Assembly (NCBI RefSeq): GCF_008329535.1
Contig: NZ_NPKR01000007.1
Coordinates: forward strand, 1-64,000
DNA length: 64,000 nt
Origin: Mycolicibacterium sp. P1-18
GTDB lineage: Bacteria; Actinomycetota; Actinomycetes; Mycobacteriales; Mycobacteriaceae
Direction of reading: 5' to 3'
Numbering within the stretch: the stretch's first letter is position 1; each line of letters opens with the position of its first letter. The notes beneath the pieces are model-generated. The model was not told where the DNA came from, made no database searches, and saw only the letters and a program-made list of their open reading frames with translations. Shown piece by piece: positions 8,573 through 18,370 of the stretch. A program made the translations under genes and the position numbers.

Positions 8573-9985
8573 TCACCTCACGCGCGCGAACTTGGCCGCG
8601 ACGGCACCGGCGAGTTCCAGGTACGCGCGCACCGCGTCCGGTGACAGCATCGCGAAGTCGACGTCCGCTCCTCTGGCCAGGTGCGGTTCGAACGGGACGA
8701 CGTGGATGGACCCGCTTCGTTCCTCGAAGTACTGGAACACCTCGTCGAACGTTGCGGTGTTCGCACCCGGCCGCACACCGCTGAGCACGACGTGTGACTC
8801 CCGCGCCAACGTGCCGTAGCCGTGCTGGGTCAGCCAGTCCAACGTGGCAGCGGCGCTGCGCGCGGCGTCCACGGCCGGTGAGCTGACGAGCACCAGTGCG
8901 TGCGCCAGGTCGAGCACGCTCGCCATCGACGAGTGCATGATCCCGGTGCCACAGTCGGTCAGGATGATGTTGTAGTGCGCTTGCAGAATCTCGATTGCGC
9001 GACGGTAGTCACTCTCCCCGAACACTTCTGAGACCGCAGGGTCCTGCACGCTGGCCAGGACCTCCAGCCGACTCGGCGCCAGACGTGTGTGGTGGCGGAC
9101 GTCCGCGTAGCGGGCGACGTGTGGGTCCAGCAGCAGGTCGCGCACCGTCGACGAGGTCGACGAGTCCGAGATGCGTTCGGCCAGCGTGCCGCGGTCGGGG
9201 TTCGCGTCCACTGCGATGACGCGATCGGATCGCACCATCGCGAAGGCCGAGCCGAGACCGATGGTGGTGGTCGTCTTGCCGACGCCGCCCTTGATCGAGA
9301 GCACCGCGATCCGGAAGTCCGTGGCCAGCGGTTGCCTGATCCGTTCCACGAGGGCCTGTTGCTCACGGTCCTTCTGCGAGACACCCGGGTTGACCCGGCC
9401 CTTCGTCGCGCGGTGAAGCGCTCGGCGCCAACCGAATTGCGGCGTCAGCTGCTCGTCATCGAGATCGTCGTCGTGGACGGGCAGGTCGGCCCGTGGGGCC
9501 GGGACGGGAGCCTGGCGGCGGGGCACCAACTCGCCACCACTCGTCGGAGGACCGCCGCGGTGGGGCGGCATCCACGGTGGCGGGCCGGGCCAGCCCGGAG
9601 GCGGCGGCGGAGGGTTCCATCCGGGGGGTGGTTGTGGGGGACCGGACCGCCGCACCGGGCGCGGCGCCGGCGGCAGGTCCGGCGCCGGTGCCTGGTTGTC
9701 GCGTCCGGGATCGTAGGACTCGGGCAACGATTGGACCGCCGGCTGCCACGGTGGCGCCGCCATGCGGCGCCCGGTGCGCTTCGTGGCGTCCGACGGCGGC
9801 AGCTCCGGTTCGGGCTCCAGCGCCGGCGCTGGAGCGGACGGCTCGGCTGGTGCTGCGACCTCGTCGACGTCGGGCTCCGGTTCTGGTGCCACCGCGGTGT
9901 GCTGGCTCTGCCGCGCGGCGAGACGCGCCATCAAGTCGGCGGCTCGGCTGTCCACGTCGTCGGCGACTTGGTGCTGATCTGTCAC
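8573..9985 (-). CDS. espI: EspI-like ATPase with proline-rich N-terminus
   Basis: This 470-residue ParA/MinD-superfamily ATPase has a long proline/glutamate-rich N-terminal half, as in EspI (Rv3876). The P-loop is SIKGGVGKTTTTIG (Lys237), followed by AVDANPDRGTLA and the LTDCGTGI segment in Walker B position. Just before the ATPase is FGWRRALHRATKGRVNPG, a motif shared with the second MinD-like protein at 22550. EspI is reported to modulate ESX-1 activity in response to ATP level. GTG 9985 is chosen because GGGAG sits five bases upstream. It lies 18 bases after mycP on the same strand. Confidence 0.8.
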   Translation of the reverse strand: MTDQHQVADDVDSRAADLMARLAARQSQHTAVAPEPEPDVDEVAAPAEPSAPAPALEPEPELPPSDATKRTGRRMAAPPWQPAVQSLPESYDPGRDNQAPAPDLPPAPRPVRRSGPPQPPPGWNPPPPPPGWPGPPPWMPPHRGGPPTSGGELVPRRQAPVPAPRADLPVHDDDLDDEQLTPQFGWRRALHRATKGRVNPGVSQKDREQQALVERIRQPLATDFRIAVLSIKGGVGKTTTTIGLGSAFAMVRSDRVIAVDANPDRGTLAERISDSSTSSTVRDLLLDPHVARYADVRHHTRLAPSRLEVLASVQDPAVSEVFGESDYRRAIEILQAHYNIILTDCGTGIMHSSMASVLDLAHALVLVSSPAVDAARSAAATLDWLTQHGYGTLARESHVVLSGVRPGANTATFDEVFQYFEERSGSIHVVPFEPHLARGADVDFAMLSPDAVRAYLELAGAVAAKFARVR

Positions 9986-10003
9986 GGTCACTCCCATTCC
10001 CTG

Positions 10004-11380
10004 TCATTCACGCGTGGGCTTCTTCAGTACGGACATCGCGATGCCGGCGACCACCGCGCATCCGACGAGGACTTCCACGGCGAGGTTGCGCGCCCGGTGG
10101 TCCGCCGGGTCGACCCGTGCCGGCGGTGGCACGGCGATCGTGGCGTCGGAGGTCGACGGCCGGGGCGGGACCTGGAACGTGAGGGCGGCCACCGGGTCGA
10201 CGACGCCATAGCCGACGATCTCGTCCGGACCCGACGCCGGCGTCCGCGCCGTGCGCTTGATCCGCTCCATGACCTCGCCCGCGGACATCTGTGGGAAGCG
10301 CGACCGCAGCAACGCGACGACGCCGGAGACGTAGGGGGCGGCAAAACTGGTGCCGTTCACCGGCACTGGACCGGCCGTGGGATCCAGCCACGCGTTCATC
10401 AGGCCCGGACCATTCGGGCTGAGCGAGGTAATCTGCTCGCCGGGCGCCGCCACGTCGACCCAGGGTCCGTGTAGGGAGAAGTCCGCGGGCTGGCCGGCTG
10501 CGGTGACGGCGCCGACGGTGAGTACGTAGTCGGAGAACCACGCCGGGCTGGCGACGGTCTTCACCGACGCCCACGCGTCGGCCACCGGCAGGTTCGGATC
10601 GGGCGTCCCGTTCTGCGCGCTGCACTTCCCCTGTGAGGCAACGTTTCCCGCGGCGGCGACGACGACGACGTTGCGCTCGAAGGCATACCGCAGCGCCTGC
10701 CCGACCGCGGCGTCGTCGATGTTCGCCCCCACCGGGGCGCAGGCGGCCTCGGACAGGTTGACCACGGTCGCCCCGAGGTCGACGGCCCGCACGATGGCGT
10801 AGGCCAGTGTCCGGGTGTTGCCGTACCCCGCCGAGGTGGCATTGGGATCTTCCTCTCCGGCACCGGTTCCCTTCACCGAGTACACGCCGCTGTTCTGGCG
10901 GATGGAGAGGATGGCCGCGTCGGGCGCGACCCCGCTGAAGCCGTCGTCGGGGCTGGGCGCGGCGGCGATGATCCCGGCCACCAGGGTGCCGTGCGCGTCG
11001 CAGTCGGTGAGACCGTCCGACGACGAGACGTAGTCGCCACCGGGTTGGAGGGCCAGCAATCTGGGGTTGGGGGAGACCCCGGTGTCGATCACCGCCACCT
11101 TTTGCCCCGCCCCGCGCGAGAACCGCCAGGCAGCCCGATAATCGAGCATCGTGTCCCCAGCCGGTGGCCGCTGGAACTGGGTGCCCGGAAGGGTGGTCGC
11201 CTGCGCGCACACCGTCTTCTGCTCGGTGGGATCCATCGGTGCGACGGGCCCCGTCGGCGGCGGTCCAGGTGCGACCACCGGCGGTCCGACGGCCGCCGCC
11301 GGCGCCGGCCACACCACGATGGCGCCGACGAACAAGCACGCCGCCGCCAACCGGCCCCCGCGCCTCACCCGACACCCCAT
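10004..11380 (-). CDS. mycP: Mycosin: membrane-anchored subtilisin-like serine protease MycP
   Basis: MycP is a 458-residue S8 protease essential for ESX secretion and complex stability. It has a signal peptide (residues about 1-30, ending PAPAAA), catalytic Asp99 in VIDTGV, His130 in DAHGT, oxyanion Asn246 in AAAGN, and Ser345 in GTSFAAPY. A C-terminal transmembrane helix (NLAVEVLVGCAVVAGIAM) and a short basic cytosolic tail follow. The triad is intact. ATG 11380 lies inside the end of eccD; GTG 11368, forming GTGA with the eccD stop, is an alternative four residues later. The domain faces the periplasm. Confidence 0.95.
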   Translation of the reverse strand: MGCRVRRGGRLAAACLFVGAIVVWPAPAAAVGPPVVAPGPPPTGPVAPMDPTEQKTVCAQATTLPGTQFQRPPAGDTMLDYRAAWRFSRGAGQKVAVIDTGVSPNPRLLALQPGGDYVSSSDGLTDCDAHGTLVAGIIAAAPSPDDGFSGVAPDAAILSIRQNSGVYSVKGTGAGEEDPNATSAGYGNTRTLAYAIVRAVDLGATVVNLSEAACAPVGANIDDAAVGQALRYAFERNVVVVAAAGNVASQGKCSAQNGTPDPNLPVADAWASVKTVASPAWFSDYVLTVGAVTAAGQPADFSLHGPWVDVAAPGEQITSLSPNGPGLMNAWLDPTAGPVPVNGTSFAAPYVSGVVALLRSRFPQMSAGEVMERIKRTARTPASGPDEIVGYGVVDPVAALTFQVPPRPSTSDATIAVPPPARVDPADHRARNLAVEVLVGCAVVAGIAMSVLKKPTRE

Positions 11381-12732
11381 CCCGCACCGCTCCCAACCAC
11401 CCACGCGGCGCTGGGCACCACCAGGGCGAAGGCGACGTAGGACCCCAGCGAGAGCGCCTCCCGCGCTCTCGGATGGGGCCCGGCTCCGACGGCGGCAAGA
11501 GCGACGGCAACGGCCAGCAGCGCCGCGGCGCCGACCATGGGCATCGGTGCGTCGCCTCGGATCGCAGCCGCGGCGACGGCCGCGGCCAGTGCCACGGCCG
11601 GCAGCCCCGACGCGGCGCGCGCGACGCCGGTGCGGGCGGCCGCTCGGGGCAACCCCAGCGCGGCGGCGCACACCACGCCGAACGTCAGGGTGGGCCATGA
11701 CGGCGTGGGCTCGGCCCACACCACCGATGCCACCCCGGAGCACGCGGCCACCGCCAACCCGGCGGACAGCCCGCTGCGCAGTGCGCGCGCCCAGGCGACC
11801 CGCCCGCCGAACTCGGCGTCGTCCGGCAGTGGGGCGCCGGGTCGGGCGGGGCGGGAGAAGTCCAGTCGCGGGACGGCAGCCGACACGAGAGTCGCGCACA
11901 CGCCCAGCCCGATGGCCGCCCAGGCACCGGTGACGCCCGCCGACTCGGCCACCAACGCCGTTGCGCCGCACGCGGCCAACACTGCGGCAGCGGTAAAGCC
12001 GGCCACGCCGGCACCGATGAGGCGATACCCCGCCAGGCTGAGCGCGACCACCGCCGTCGCCCCGCCGGCGAGTGGCAGGGTGCCGTGGGGCGACAGGCCG
12101 GCCCAGCAGCCGGCCGCAGCGACGGGTAGGCAGGCCCACCCGAGGGCCGCGCCCACCCGTGGTTCCCCGGCCGACCGGGAGAAGATCGTGGCGACGACGA
12201 GCAGCGTGACGGTGGCGAACGCGGTCAGGCCGAGCAGTGTGGTCCGGCGTGGGCTGGTGGCGTCCACCAGCAACAGGAAGACCCAGGCCGCCGCGGCCAG
12301 ACCGATCCCGAGGTAGGCGACGCGGCGGGCGGCCGCCTGGTCCCACCCGGGGTGCTGCGACTGGTTGAGGCGTGCCGCGGCGTCGACCACGTCGTCGTAC
12401 AGCGTGGGGGCCGCCAGGGTGCGTCGTCCCCGCAGCTGCAGGACGTCGTCGCGGGCGATCCCGGCGTCGCGCAGGGTGCCGCCGGGGTCCAGGGGCGCCT
12501 CGGACTCGGGTTCGGCCAGCACCCACGCGACGTCCTTCGGGCGCTCGTCGGCGTCGTCGAACAGGCGGACGAGTTCGGGCACGAGAAGGGCGGCGGGGAC
12601 GTCCAGCGGGAGGGAGAGTTCGAGCTGTCGCCCCTGCCCGACGACGGTCACCCGGAGCAGGTCGGCCACCGGTGACACCGCGTCGGACGGGGTCGATTCG
12701 AGAATTCCCGGGAACACGTCGATTTCGGTCAC
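11365..12732 (-). CDS. eccD: ESX membrane component EccD, divergent paralogue
   Basis: This 455-residue EccD-family protein begins with a ubiquitin-like YukD domain (VTVVGQGRQLELSLPLDVPA, about residues 27-110). A linker helix (TLYDDVVDAAARLNQSQHPG) and about eleven alanine-rich transmembrane helices follow, ending PSAAWVVGSG. EccD forms the membrane vestibule of the secretion machine as two copies per protomer in the ESX-3 and ESX-5 structures. A second, different EccD lies at 16875-18347. GTG overlaps the eccC stop (GTGA) and its end overlaps mycP, so eccC-eccD-mycP-espI are one minus-strand operon. The ubiquitin-like domain and membrane topology are inferred by eye. Confidence 0.85.
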   Translation of the reverse strand: MTEIDVFPGILESTPSDAVSPVADLLRVTVVGQGRQLELSLPLDVPAALLVPELVRLFDDADERPKDVAWVLAEPESEAPLDPGGTLRDAGIARDDVLQLRGRRTLAAPTLYDDVVDAAARLNQSQHPGWDQAAARRVAYLGIGLAAAAWVFLLLVDATSPRRTTLLGLTAFATVTLLVVATIFSRSAGEPRVGAALGWACLPVAAAGCWAGLSPHGTLPLAGGATAVVALSLAGYRLIGAGVAGFTAAAVLAACGATALVAESAGVTGAWAAIGLGVCATLVSAAVPRLDFSRPARPGAPLPDDAEFGGRVAWARALRSGLSAGLAVAACSGVASVVWAEPTPSWPTLTFGVVCAAALGLPRAAARTGVARAASGLPAVALAAAVAAAAIRGDAPMPMVGAAALLAVAVALAAVGAGPHPRAREALSLGSYVAFALVVPSAAWVVGSGAGWGVG

Positions 12733-15700
12733 AGGTCCGGCATCCGGGACAGTTGGACGACGTCGGAGTTCACCGACCGCGACATCAGCATGCCCCGACC
12801 CGGTGGCATGGGCTGGGCCCGGACCCCGAACAGCGCGCCCTCGTCCTTGGATCCGCTCATCACCAGGCCGTGGCACGAGAGGTCCTTCAAGCGTCCGATG
12901 ATCGGGTCCATGATGGCGCGCCCGGCCCCACCGATGCGCCGGGCGATCACCACGCGCAGACCGACGTCGCGAGCCTGGGGAAGGTATTCGAGCAGCGGAC
13001 CCAGCGGATGATTCATCGACCCACCGGGGATCAAGTCGTAGTCGTCGATCAGGACGTACACATCGGGCCCCTGCCACCACGACCTGTCCCGGAGCTGCTG
13101 CTGCGTGACGTCGGCCGGTGGCAACCGATCCTTGAGTGTCTGCGCGAGCTCGGCCATGGCTTCGCCGCACGACTGCGCGGCGGTGGCATAGGCGCTCAGG
13201 TAGGCGTTGTCGACCGCACCCAGGAGCGTGCGCCGGAAGTCGACGACGACGATCTTGCACTCCTCCGGCGTCGAGCCGGCCATCAAGCCCGCGGCGATGT
13301 TGCGGAGCAGTCCGGTCTTGCCGCATTCGGAATCCCCGAACACGACGAGGTGCGGCTGGACGTCGAAGTCCAGCACCACGGGAGCCAGTTCCGACTCGCT
13401 GACGCCGATGGCGACCTTGTTGCGGCCCAGCGCGCCGGCGTCGCGGCCGGCCGTGGTGACCTCGTGCGGGTCGACGTCGTGCGGGAGCATGCGAACCGGG
13501 GGCGCCTCCCGGTCGCCGTAGACGGCGCGCACCGACGCGCACGCCGCGGCGACGCCGGCCGGCAGATCCTCCACGTCGGACGACGAGTCCAGCCGCGGCA
13601 ACCCGATGAGGATGTGCAACCGCTCCGCGCTCATCCCGCGTCCCGGTCGCCCGACGGGGACCAGCTCGGCGAACTTGCGTCCGACGTCGCTGTCCATCGG
13701 GTCACCCATCCGCAGTTCGACGCGAGTGCCCATCATGTCCTTGACCGCGGGCCGGATCTCCATCCACCGGGTGGCGGTGATCGCGAGGTGCACGCCGTAG
13801 GAGAGGCCCTGGATGGCGATGGCCTGCAGCGCCGTCTCGAGCAGGTCGAAGTCGCTCCTGATGGTGGCCCACCCGTCGACGACGAGCACCACGTCACCGA
13901 AGTGGTCCTCGCTCAGCGGATCTCGGGCCGCCTCTGCCGGTGGCATGGCGGCCAGGGTGGCCTTGCGCTGCCGGAAGTCGCGCATCGACTCGATGCCCAG
14001 TTCGCGGAAGCGCTCCTCCCGCGCCCGCAGGATCCCGGTCACCTCGGCCACCGTGCGACGGATGCGATCGGAGTCCATCCGGCCGGCGACGCTGCCGACG
14101 TGCGGGAGGTTGGCGAGACTGCCCAGCGTGCCGCCGCCGAAGTCCAGGCAGTAGAACTGCATCTGCTCCGGAGTGTGCGTGGCGGCCGCAGCCATGACCA
14201 GGCTGCGCAACGTCGTGGACTTGCCCGACTGTGGCCCGCCCACGATGGCGACGTTGCCCTTCGCGCCGGCGAGGTCGAGAGCCAGCACGTCGCGTCGCTG
14301 GTCGTAGGGCCGATCGACGATCCCGATGGGAATCCGTAGGCGTCCGTTGACGTTCCGGGGATCGCTCCAGTCCGATTCGGGCAGCAACGCGTTGACCGCG
14401 GGGCTGGCCTCCAGCGGAGGCAGCCACACCGCGTGGACGGGCCTGCCGTGTCCGTGCAGCCGGCCAACCACGACGTCGAGCAGCGTCGTCCGCGTCGTCG
14501 ACGTCTCCTCCTCGGGTTGCCCGGCCTCGGCCTCCGTTTCGACGGGTACGACATCCCGTTCGACCGGGGTCGCGGTGAACAACTTGGGTGCCCGGCTGCC
14601 CAGCGTCGACGGCCGACCGCCCGTCGAGGTCAGACGTGGCTTGGAGTAGGTGCCGGAGACATAGGACGCGTTGAAGCGCATGGGCTCGTTGGCGTCGCAC
14701 TTCAGGAAGCCCGAACCGGGCACGCTGGGCAGGTGGTAGGCGTCCGGAACGCCGAGCACGCTCCGAGATTCACCGGCGGAGAACGTCTTCAAGCCGATCC
14801 GGTAGGACAGGTGGGAGTCCAGCCCGCGCAACTTGCCCTCCTCGAGTCGCTGCGAGGCCAGCAGCAGATGGATGTGCAAGCTTCGACCCAGCCGACCGAT
14901 CATCACGAACAACTCCGCGAAATCCGGTTTCTGGGAAAGCAGCTCGGAGAACTCGTCGACGACGATGAACAACGCCGGCAGCGGATCGAGTGCTGCGCCC
15001 GCGGCCCGCGCGCGCTCGTAGTCGCCGACGTTGGCGAAGTTGCCTGCCGAGCGCAGCAGTTCCTGCCGTCGGTTCATCTCACCGGCCAGTGCGTCGCGCA
15101 TGCGGTCGACCATCGTCAGTTCGTCTTCGAGGTTGGTGATGATCGCCGCGACGTGCGGAACGCCGTCGAGGCCCAGAAAGGTCGCCCCACCCTTGAAGTC
15201 CACCAGGATCAGGTTGAGCGCCTCAGGGGAGTGCGAGGTCACCATCGCCAGCACCAGGGTGCGCAAGAACTCCGATTTGCCCGAACCCGTTGCGCCGATG
15301 CATAATCCGTGCGGACCCATGCCGCCCTCGGCGGACTCCTTGATGTCGAGTTCCAGCGGTTGACCCGACGGCGTCACGCCGACTGGTACGCGCAGTCGCT
15401 TACGCGGTGAGGAGGGTCGCCACACCTCGGCCGGGTCGATCTCGGCGGCGTCCGGAATCTTCAGCAGTGCCATGAGGCCCGGATCGGTGGCCCGGGCATT
15501 GGCCTCGAGGTTGACGATGTGGGCCGCGCCGCCCGGCCGGAACCGGCTGAACGTGCGTGCCGTGGCCTCCGCCTCGGCCAAGCTCAATTCGTCTGCCTTG
15601 GCGAAGTGTTCGACACCGGCAGCCGTCCGGGCTCCGACGTCGTCGCCGTCGACCACGAGCTGCAGGCCGCGGCGGGACCCCGATCCGTCCCGGGGACCGT

Positions 15701-16745
15701 TGAGGTCGAGCACGGTGACGCCGTCCAGGCCGGCATCGGTGATCAACCGTTCGTCCCCGGTGACGTACCCGTCGTCGACGACGACCACCAGTTGCCGGCT
15801 GCCGTCCGCGAGCTGTGAGTTGCGGTTGAAGCGACCACGTTCGGCGAGGTCGGACTCCAGGGCGGTCTCCAGCAACTCGAGGGTCGGGTACAGCAGCCGC
15901 ATGGTGCCGCAGCCGTCCCGCAGCGTCTCGTGCTGGGCCTGGGCCAGCCACTTCACCCAGTTCCAGTTCGCGTTGTCGGGATTCGACGTGACGACCGCGA
16001 TCTGCAGATGGTCCGGACCGTGGAACGTGCACAGCTCCAACACCATCGACCGCACCAGCTGCCGGATCTGCGTGCGGTCGCCGTCGAAGCTGATCGTCGG
16101 GAACGCCCGCAGCGACACCGCGGTCGGCAGCGCGTGCACCACCGAATGCGTCGCGACGAAGCGGCGCAACGCCACGGTGGACACCGGCTCGAGGTCCTCG
16201 GGAGGTCCGGTCTCGGGCGCCAACAGGCGGGTGGCCAGGCGATGGGTGCCCACGCCGACGCGGACGTGGCAGAAGTCGTTGTCGGTGGGTCGGCGTTCCC
16301 ACATGCGGCGTGAGCCCGCCAGGTCGACGAGGGTCCGCGGGTCGGGGTGGCTCCACTGCAGGGTCGCCCGCTGTGCGGCGCCGGTCTGCTCGGCGTCGTC
16401 CCGCAGCCCGGCCAGGTAGCTGAAGAAGTCCTTGCGCTCCTCGTTGAGCTCGGCGGCGGCCTTGCCGGACTTGCCGCCGCCCATGAACATGCCGGCCATC
16501 GACATGATCATCATCATCGGGAAGAGCAGGAACATCGGGTTGCGCGTCACGTTGCGGCCGCCCACCGTGACCACCAGCGAGATCATCCCGACCACCGCGA
16601 CGAGCATGATGATCGGCATCAGCTTCGCGAGCAGATTGCCGGGGATCACGCGCGGCACCTCGGGGGGTGACTGCAGGCTGACCTCGCCGCCCGGCATGCG
16701 CGGCGGCGTCAGCCGCAGTCGACGTACGAAGCCCTGCCTGGTCAT
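12729..16745 (-). CDS. eccC: ESX motor ATPase EccC (single chain)
   Basis: EccC is the 1,338-residue FtsK/SpoIIIE-type motor that recognises substrates and drives secretion. Two transmembrane helices near residues 40-85 (MPIIMLVAVVGMISLVV; MFLLFPMMMIMSMAGMF) are followed by a degenerate domain and three ATPase domains with P-loops at Lys490 (GATGSGKSEF), Lys842 (GGPQSGKSTT) and Lys1143 (GDSECGKTG). The first domain has a full Walker B (FIVVDEF); the second has VVDGW and the third LIDDYD, so only the first looks fully competent, as in other EccCs. The unsplit form differs from the two-gene EccCa/EccCb of ESX-1. ATG 16745 has GGAGGTGG upstream. Confidence 0.96.
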   Translation of the reverse strand: MTRQGFVRRLRLTPPRMPGGEVSLQSPPEVPRVIPGNLLAKLMPIIMLVAVVGMISLVVTVGGRNVTRNPMFLLFPMMMIMSMAGMFMGGGKSGKAAAELNEERKDFFSYLAGLRDDAEQTGAAQRATLQWSHPDPRTLVDLAGSRRMWERRPTDNDFCHVRVGVGTHRLATRLLAPETGPPEDLEPVSTVALRRFVATHSVVHALPTAVSLRAFPTISFDGDRTQIRQLVRSMVLELCTFHGPDHLQIAVVTSNPDNANWNWVKWLAQAQHETLRDGCGTMRLLYPTLELLETALESDLAERGRFNRNSQLADGSRQLVVVVDDGYVTGDERLITDAGLDGVTVLDLNGPRDGSGSRRGLQLVVDGDDVGARTAAGVEHFAKADELSLAEAEATARTFSRFRPGGAAHIVNLEANARATDPGLMALLKIPDAAEIDPAEVWRPSSPRKRLRVPVGVTPSGQPLELDIKESAEGGMGPHGLCIGATGSGKSEFLRTLVLAMVTSHSPEALNLILVDFKGGATFLGLDGVPHVAAIITNLEDELTMVDRMRDALAGEMNRRQELLRSAGNFANVGDYERARAAGAALDPLPALFIVVDEFSELLSQKPDFAELFVMIGRLGRSLHIHLLLASQRLEEGKLRGLDSHLSYRIGLKTFSAGESRSVLGVPDAYHLPSVPGSGFLKCDANEPMRFNASYVSGTYSKPRLTSTGGRPSTLGSRAPKLFTATPVERDVVPVETEAEAGQPEEETSTTRTTLLDVVVGRLHGHGRPVHAVWLPPLEASPAVNALLPESDWSDPRNVNGRLRIPIGIVDRPYDQRRDVLALDLAGAKGNVAIVGGPQSGKSTTLRSLVMAAAATHTPEQMQFYCLDFGGGTLGSLANLPHVGSVAGRMDSDRIRRTVAEVTGILRAREERFRELGIESMRDFRQRKATLAAMPPAEAARDPLSEDHFGDVVLVVDGWATIRSDFDLLETALQAIAIQGLSYGVHLAITATRWMEIRPAVKDMMGTRVELRMGDPMDSDVGRKFAELVPVGRPGRGMSAERLHILIGLPRLDSSSDVEDLPAGVAAACASVRAVYGDREAPPVRMLPHDVDPHEVTTAGRDAGALGRNKVAIGVSESELAPVVLDFDVQPHLVVFGDSECGKTGLLRNIAAGLMAGSTPEECKIVVVDFRRTLLGAVDNAYLSAYATAAQSCGEAMAELAQTLKDRLPPADVTQQQLRDRSWWQGPDVYVLIDDYDLIPGGSMNHPLGPLLEYLPQARDVGLRVVIARRIGGAGRAIMDPIIGRLKDLSCHGLVMSGSKDEGALFGVRAQPMPPGRGMLMSRSVNSDVVQLSRMPDL

Positions 16746-16874
16746 TCCACCTCCGACGCATGGCCCCCGACGATCGGATCCGGGCCGTGTCATGGAGAAC
16801 GAAAGATTCGTGCGGCACGTTCGATCCGACGAGGGATGTCGTCCACACGAGGTTTGCCGGGAGGCCGCCAAAAC
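16746..16874. promoter_or_regulatory. Divergent promoter region between eccC and eccD
   Basis: This 129-bp gap separates two core ESX genes transcribed in opposite directions, so it must contain both promoters unless transcripts start further away. It holds the eccC ribosome site (GGAGGTGG) on the minus strand and GGGAGG before eccD on the plus strand. I could not assign clear -10/-35 elements or an operator palindrome. Confidence 0.5.
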
Positions 16875-18347
16875 ATGACACTGCCAACCACACTCGACGG
16901 CGAGTCCGACGAATACCAGCAGCTGAGCCGGGTGACGGTGGTCGTCGGCACCCACCTGGTCGACGTCGGCCTGCCCACCACCGTAAGCGTCTCCGTCCTG
17001 GCGGCAGAGGTGGTCGCGATGGCCAACCTCGCTGACGTCGGCGGGCCGGGCGACGACGCCGATGCGACGGACCGATGGACGTTCGCCCGGCTCGGTGGAA
17101 CCGTCGTCGACCCCCGGCGGACGCTGGCCGAGGCAGAGGTGTTCGACGGGGACGTCCTGCTGATCCGCGAGGTCGGCGACCCCGCCCCGTCCATCCTCGT
17201 CGACGAACTGACGGGCCTCGGCGAGACGCCGGCGGCAACGCCGTGGTTCCGGCGTGCCGCGACGGGGTGGCATGCGACGAGCCTCGTCTCGTCGGGCGTC
17301 GTCGCCTCGACGCTGCCCACACTGGCCTCCGGACCCCGGTTGGTGGGCATCCCCGTGGCGGCAGCGATCCTCGTTCTCGTCGGTGCCCTCGGCGCCACGA
17401 TCGCCTGCGTGCGGGCCCGCCCGACGGGGACGACGAGTGTGGCGGGCCCCGTCGTGGTGGCAATGCCGTCGTTGTTCGGGGGCATGCTCTACGTAGTGCC
17501 CACCGCTCAGGGCGTCGACGCGCTACCGGTCGCCCTGGCCGTGACTGCCCTCACCGCTCTGGTTCTGCTGCGACTCACCGGAACCGGCCGCGCGGCGTTC
17601 AGCGGGATCATCGCGTTGGCGGCGTTCGGGATTCCGACGTCGCTGTTCCAGCTGAGCGTGAATCCGGCGGCCACCACGATCGGCGCGATCCTGGCGACGG
17701 TCGGCGTCGTGGTCGTCTATCTGGCACCCGGGATCACCATCATGGCGTCGCGACTACCGGTTCCGCGCGTTCCGACGGCCGGAGAGCCGCTGGACGACAT
17801 CGAGATTCAGGGTGGTACGGCGGTCGACGGGGTGGACGCGCTCCGTGCCATCAGCCGGGTGGTCCCCACCGAGAAGGGTATGACGCGACGCGTCGGCCGG
17901 GCGTCGGACTACCTGACCGGGGTGGTGTCCGCGGCTGCGATCTGCGCTGTCGTCGGCGCCTACCTGGCCAACGGCGTCGACGACGGCTTCCACTGGCAGG
18001 GCGCGGCATTCGGGATCGCCGTGGCCACGGTTCTGTGTCTACGGGGGAGAAGCCACCACGATCTCGTGCAGGCCGCCACACTGATCGTGGGCGGTCTGTG
18101 CACCGCTCTGTTGGTCGTGGTCAAGATCGCGGTCTTCCTGCCGGAGTGGCGGGTGCAGTCCGCACTGGCGCTGATCGCCGTGACGGCCCTCGTCGTGGCG
18201 TGCGGACTGGTGGCACCGAGGGTCGAGTTCTCCCCGGTGATGCGCCATCTCGCCGAACTCGGCGAGTACCTTGCCATCGGCCTGATCGTGCCGCTGGCCT
18301 GCTGGATCGTCGGCACGTACGCCTTCTTCCGCGGCCTGCGGCTGTGA
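16875..18347 (+). CDS. eccD: ESX membrane component EccD, canonical-length copy
   Basis: This 490-residue EccD begins with a ubiquitin-like domain (RVTVVVGTHLVDVGLPTTVSV, about residues 19-105; split strands follow). A cytosolic linker contains WFRRAATGWHAT, and about eleven transmembrane helices end FFRGLRL. Compared with the paralogue at 11365 it is 35 residues longer and shows only pattern-level similarity, so this is not a recent tandem duplication. Known ESX protomers contain two EccD chains from one gene; two genes would allow a hetero-pair. It starts at ATG 16875 with GGGAGG upstream. It is convergent with eccB, 23 bases apart. Confidence 0.88.
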   Translation: MTLPTTLDGESDEYQQLSRVTVVVGTHLVDVGLPTTVSVSVLAAEVVAMANLADVGGPGDDADATDRWTFARLGGTVVDPRRTLAEAEVFDGDVLLIREVGDPAPSILVDELTGLGETPAATPWFRRAATGWHATSLVSSGVVASTLPTLASGPRLVGIPVAAAILVLVGALGATIACVRARPTGTTSVAGPVVVAMPSLFGGMLYVVPTAQGVDALPVALAVTALTALVLLRLTGTGRAAFSGIIALAAFGIPTSLFQLSVNPAATTIGAILATVGVVVVYLAPGITIMASRLPVPRVPTAGEPLDDIEIQGGTAVDGVDALRAISRVVPTEKGMTRRVGRASDYLTGVVSAAAICAVVGAYLANGVDDGFHWQGAAFGIAVATVLCLRGRSHHDLVQAATLIVGGLCTALLVVVKIAVFLPEWRVQSALALIAVTALVVACGLVAPRVEFSPVMRHLAELGEYLAIGLIVPLACWIVGTYAFFRGLRL

Positions 18348-18370
18348 CGCTTCCGGCCCCGGTGCCACCC

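Noticed and set aside
12372..17463. Very long antisense open frames over eccC and eccD (up to about 650 codons)
   Set aside because: GC-rich codon bias creates long shadow frames. Their products are Arg/Pro/Ala-rich without domain character, whereas the opposite strand encodes complete EccC and EccD motifs.
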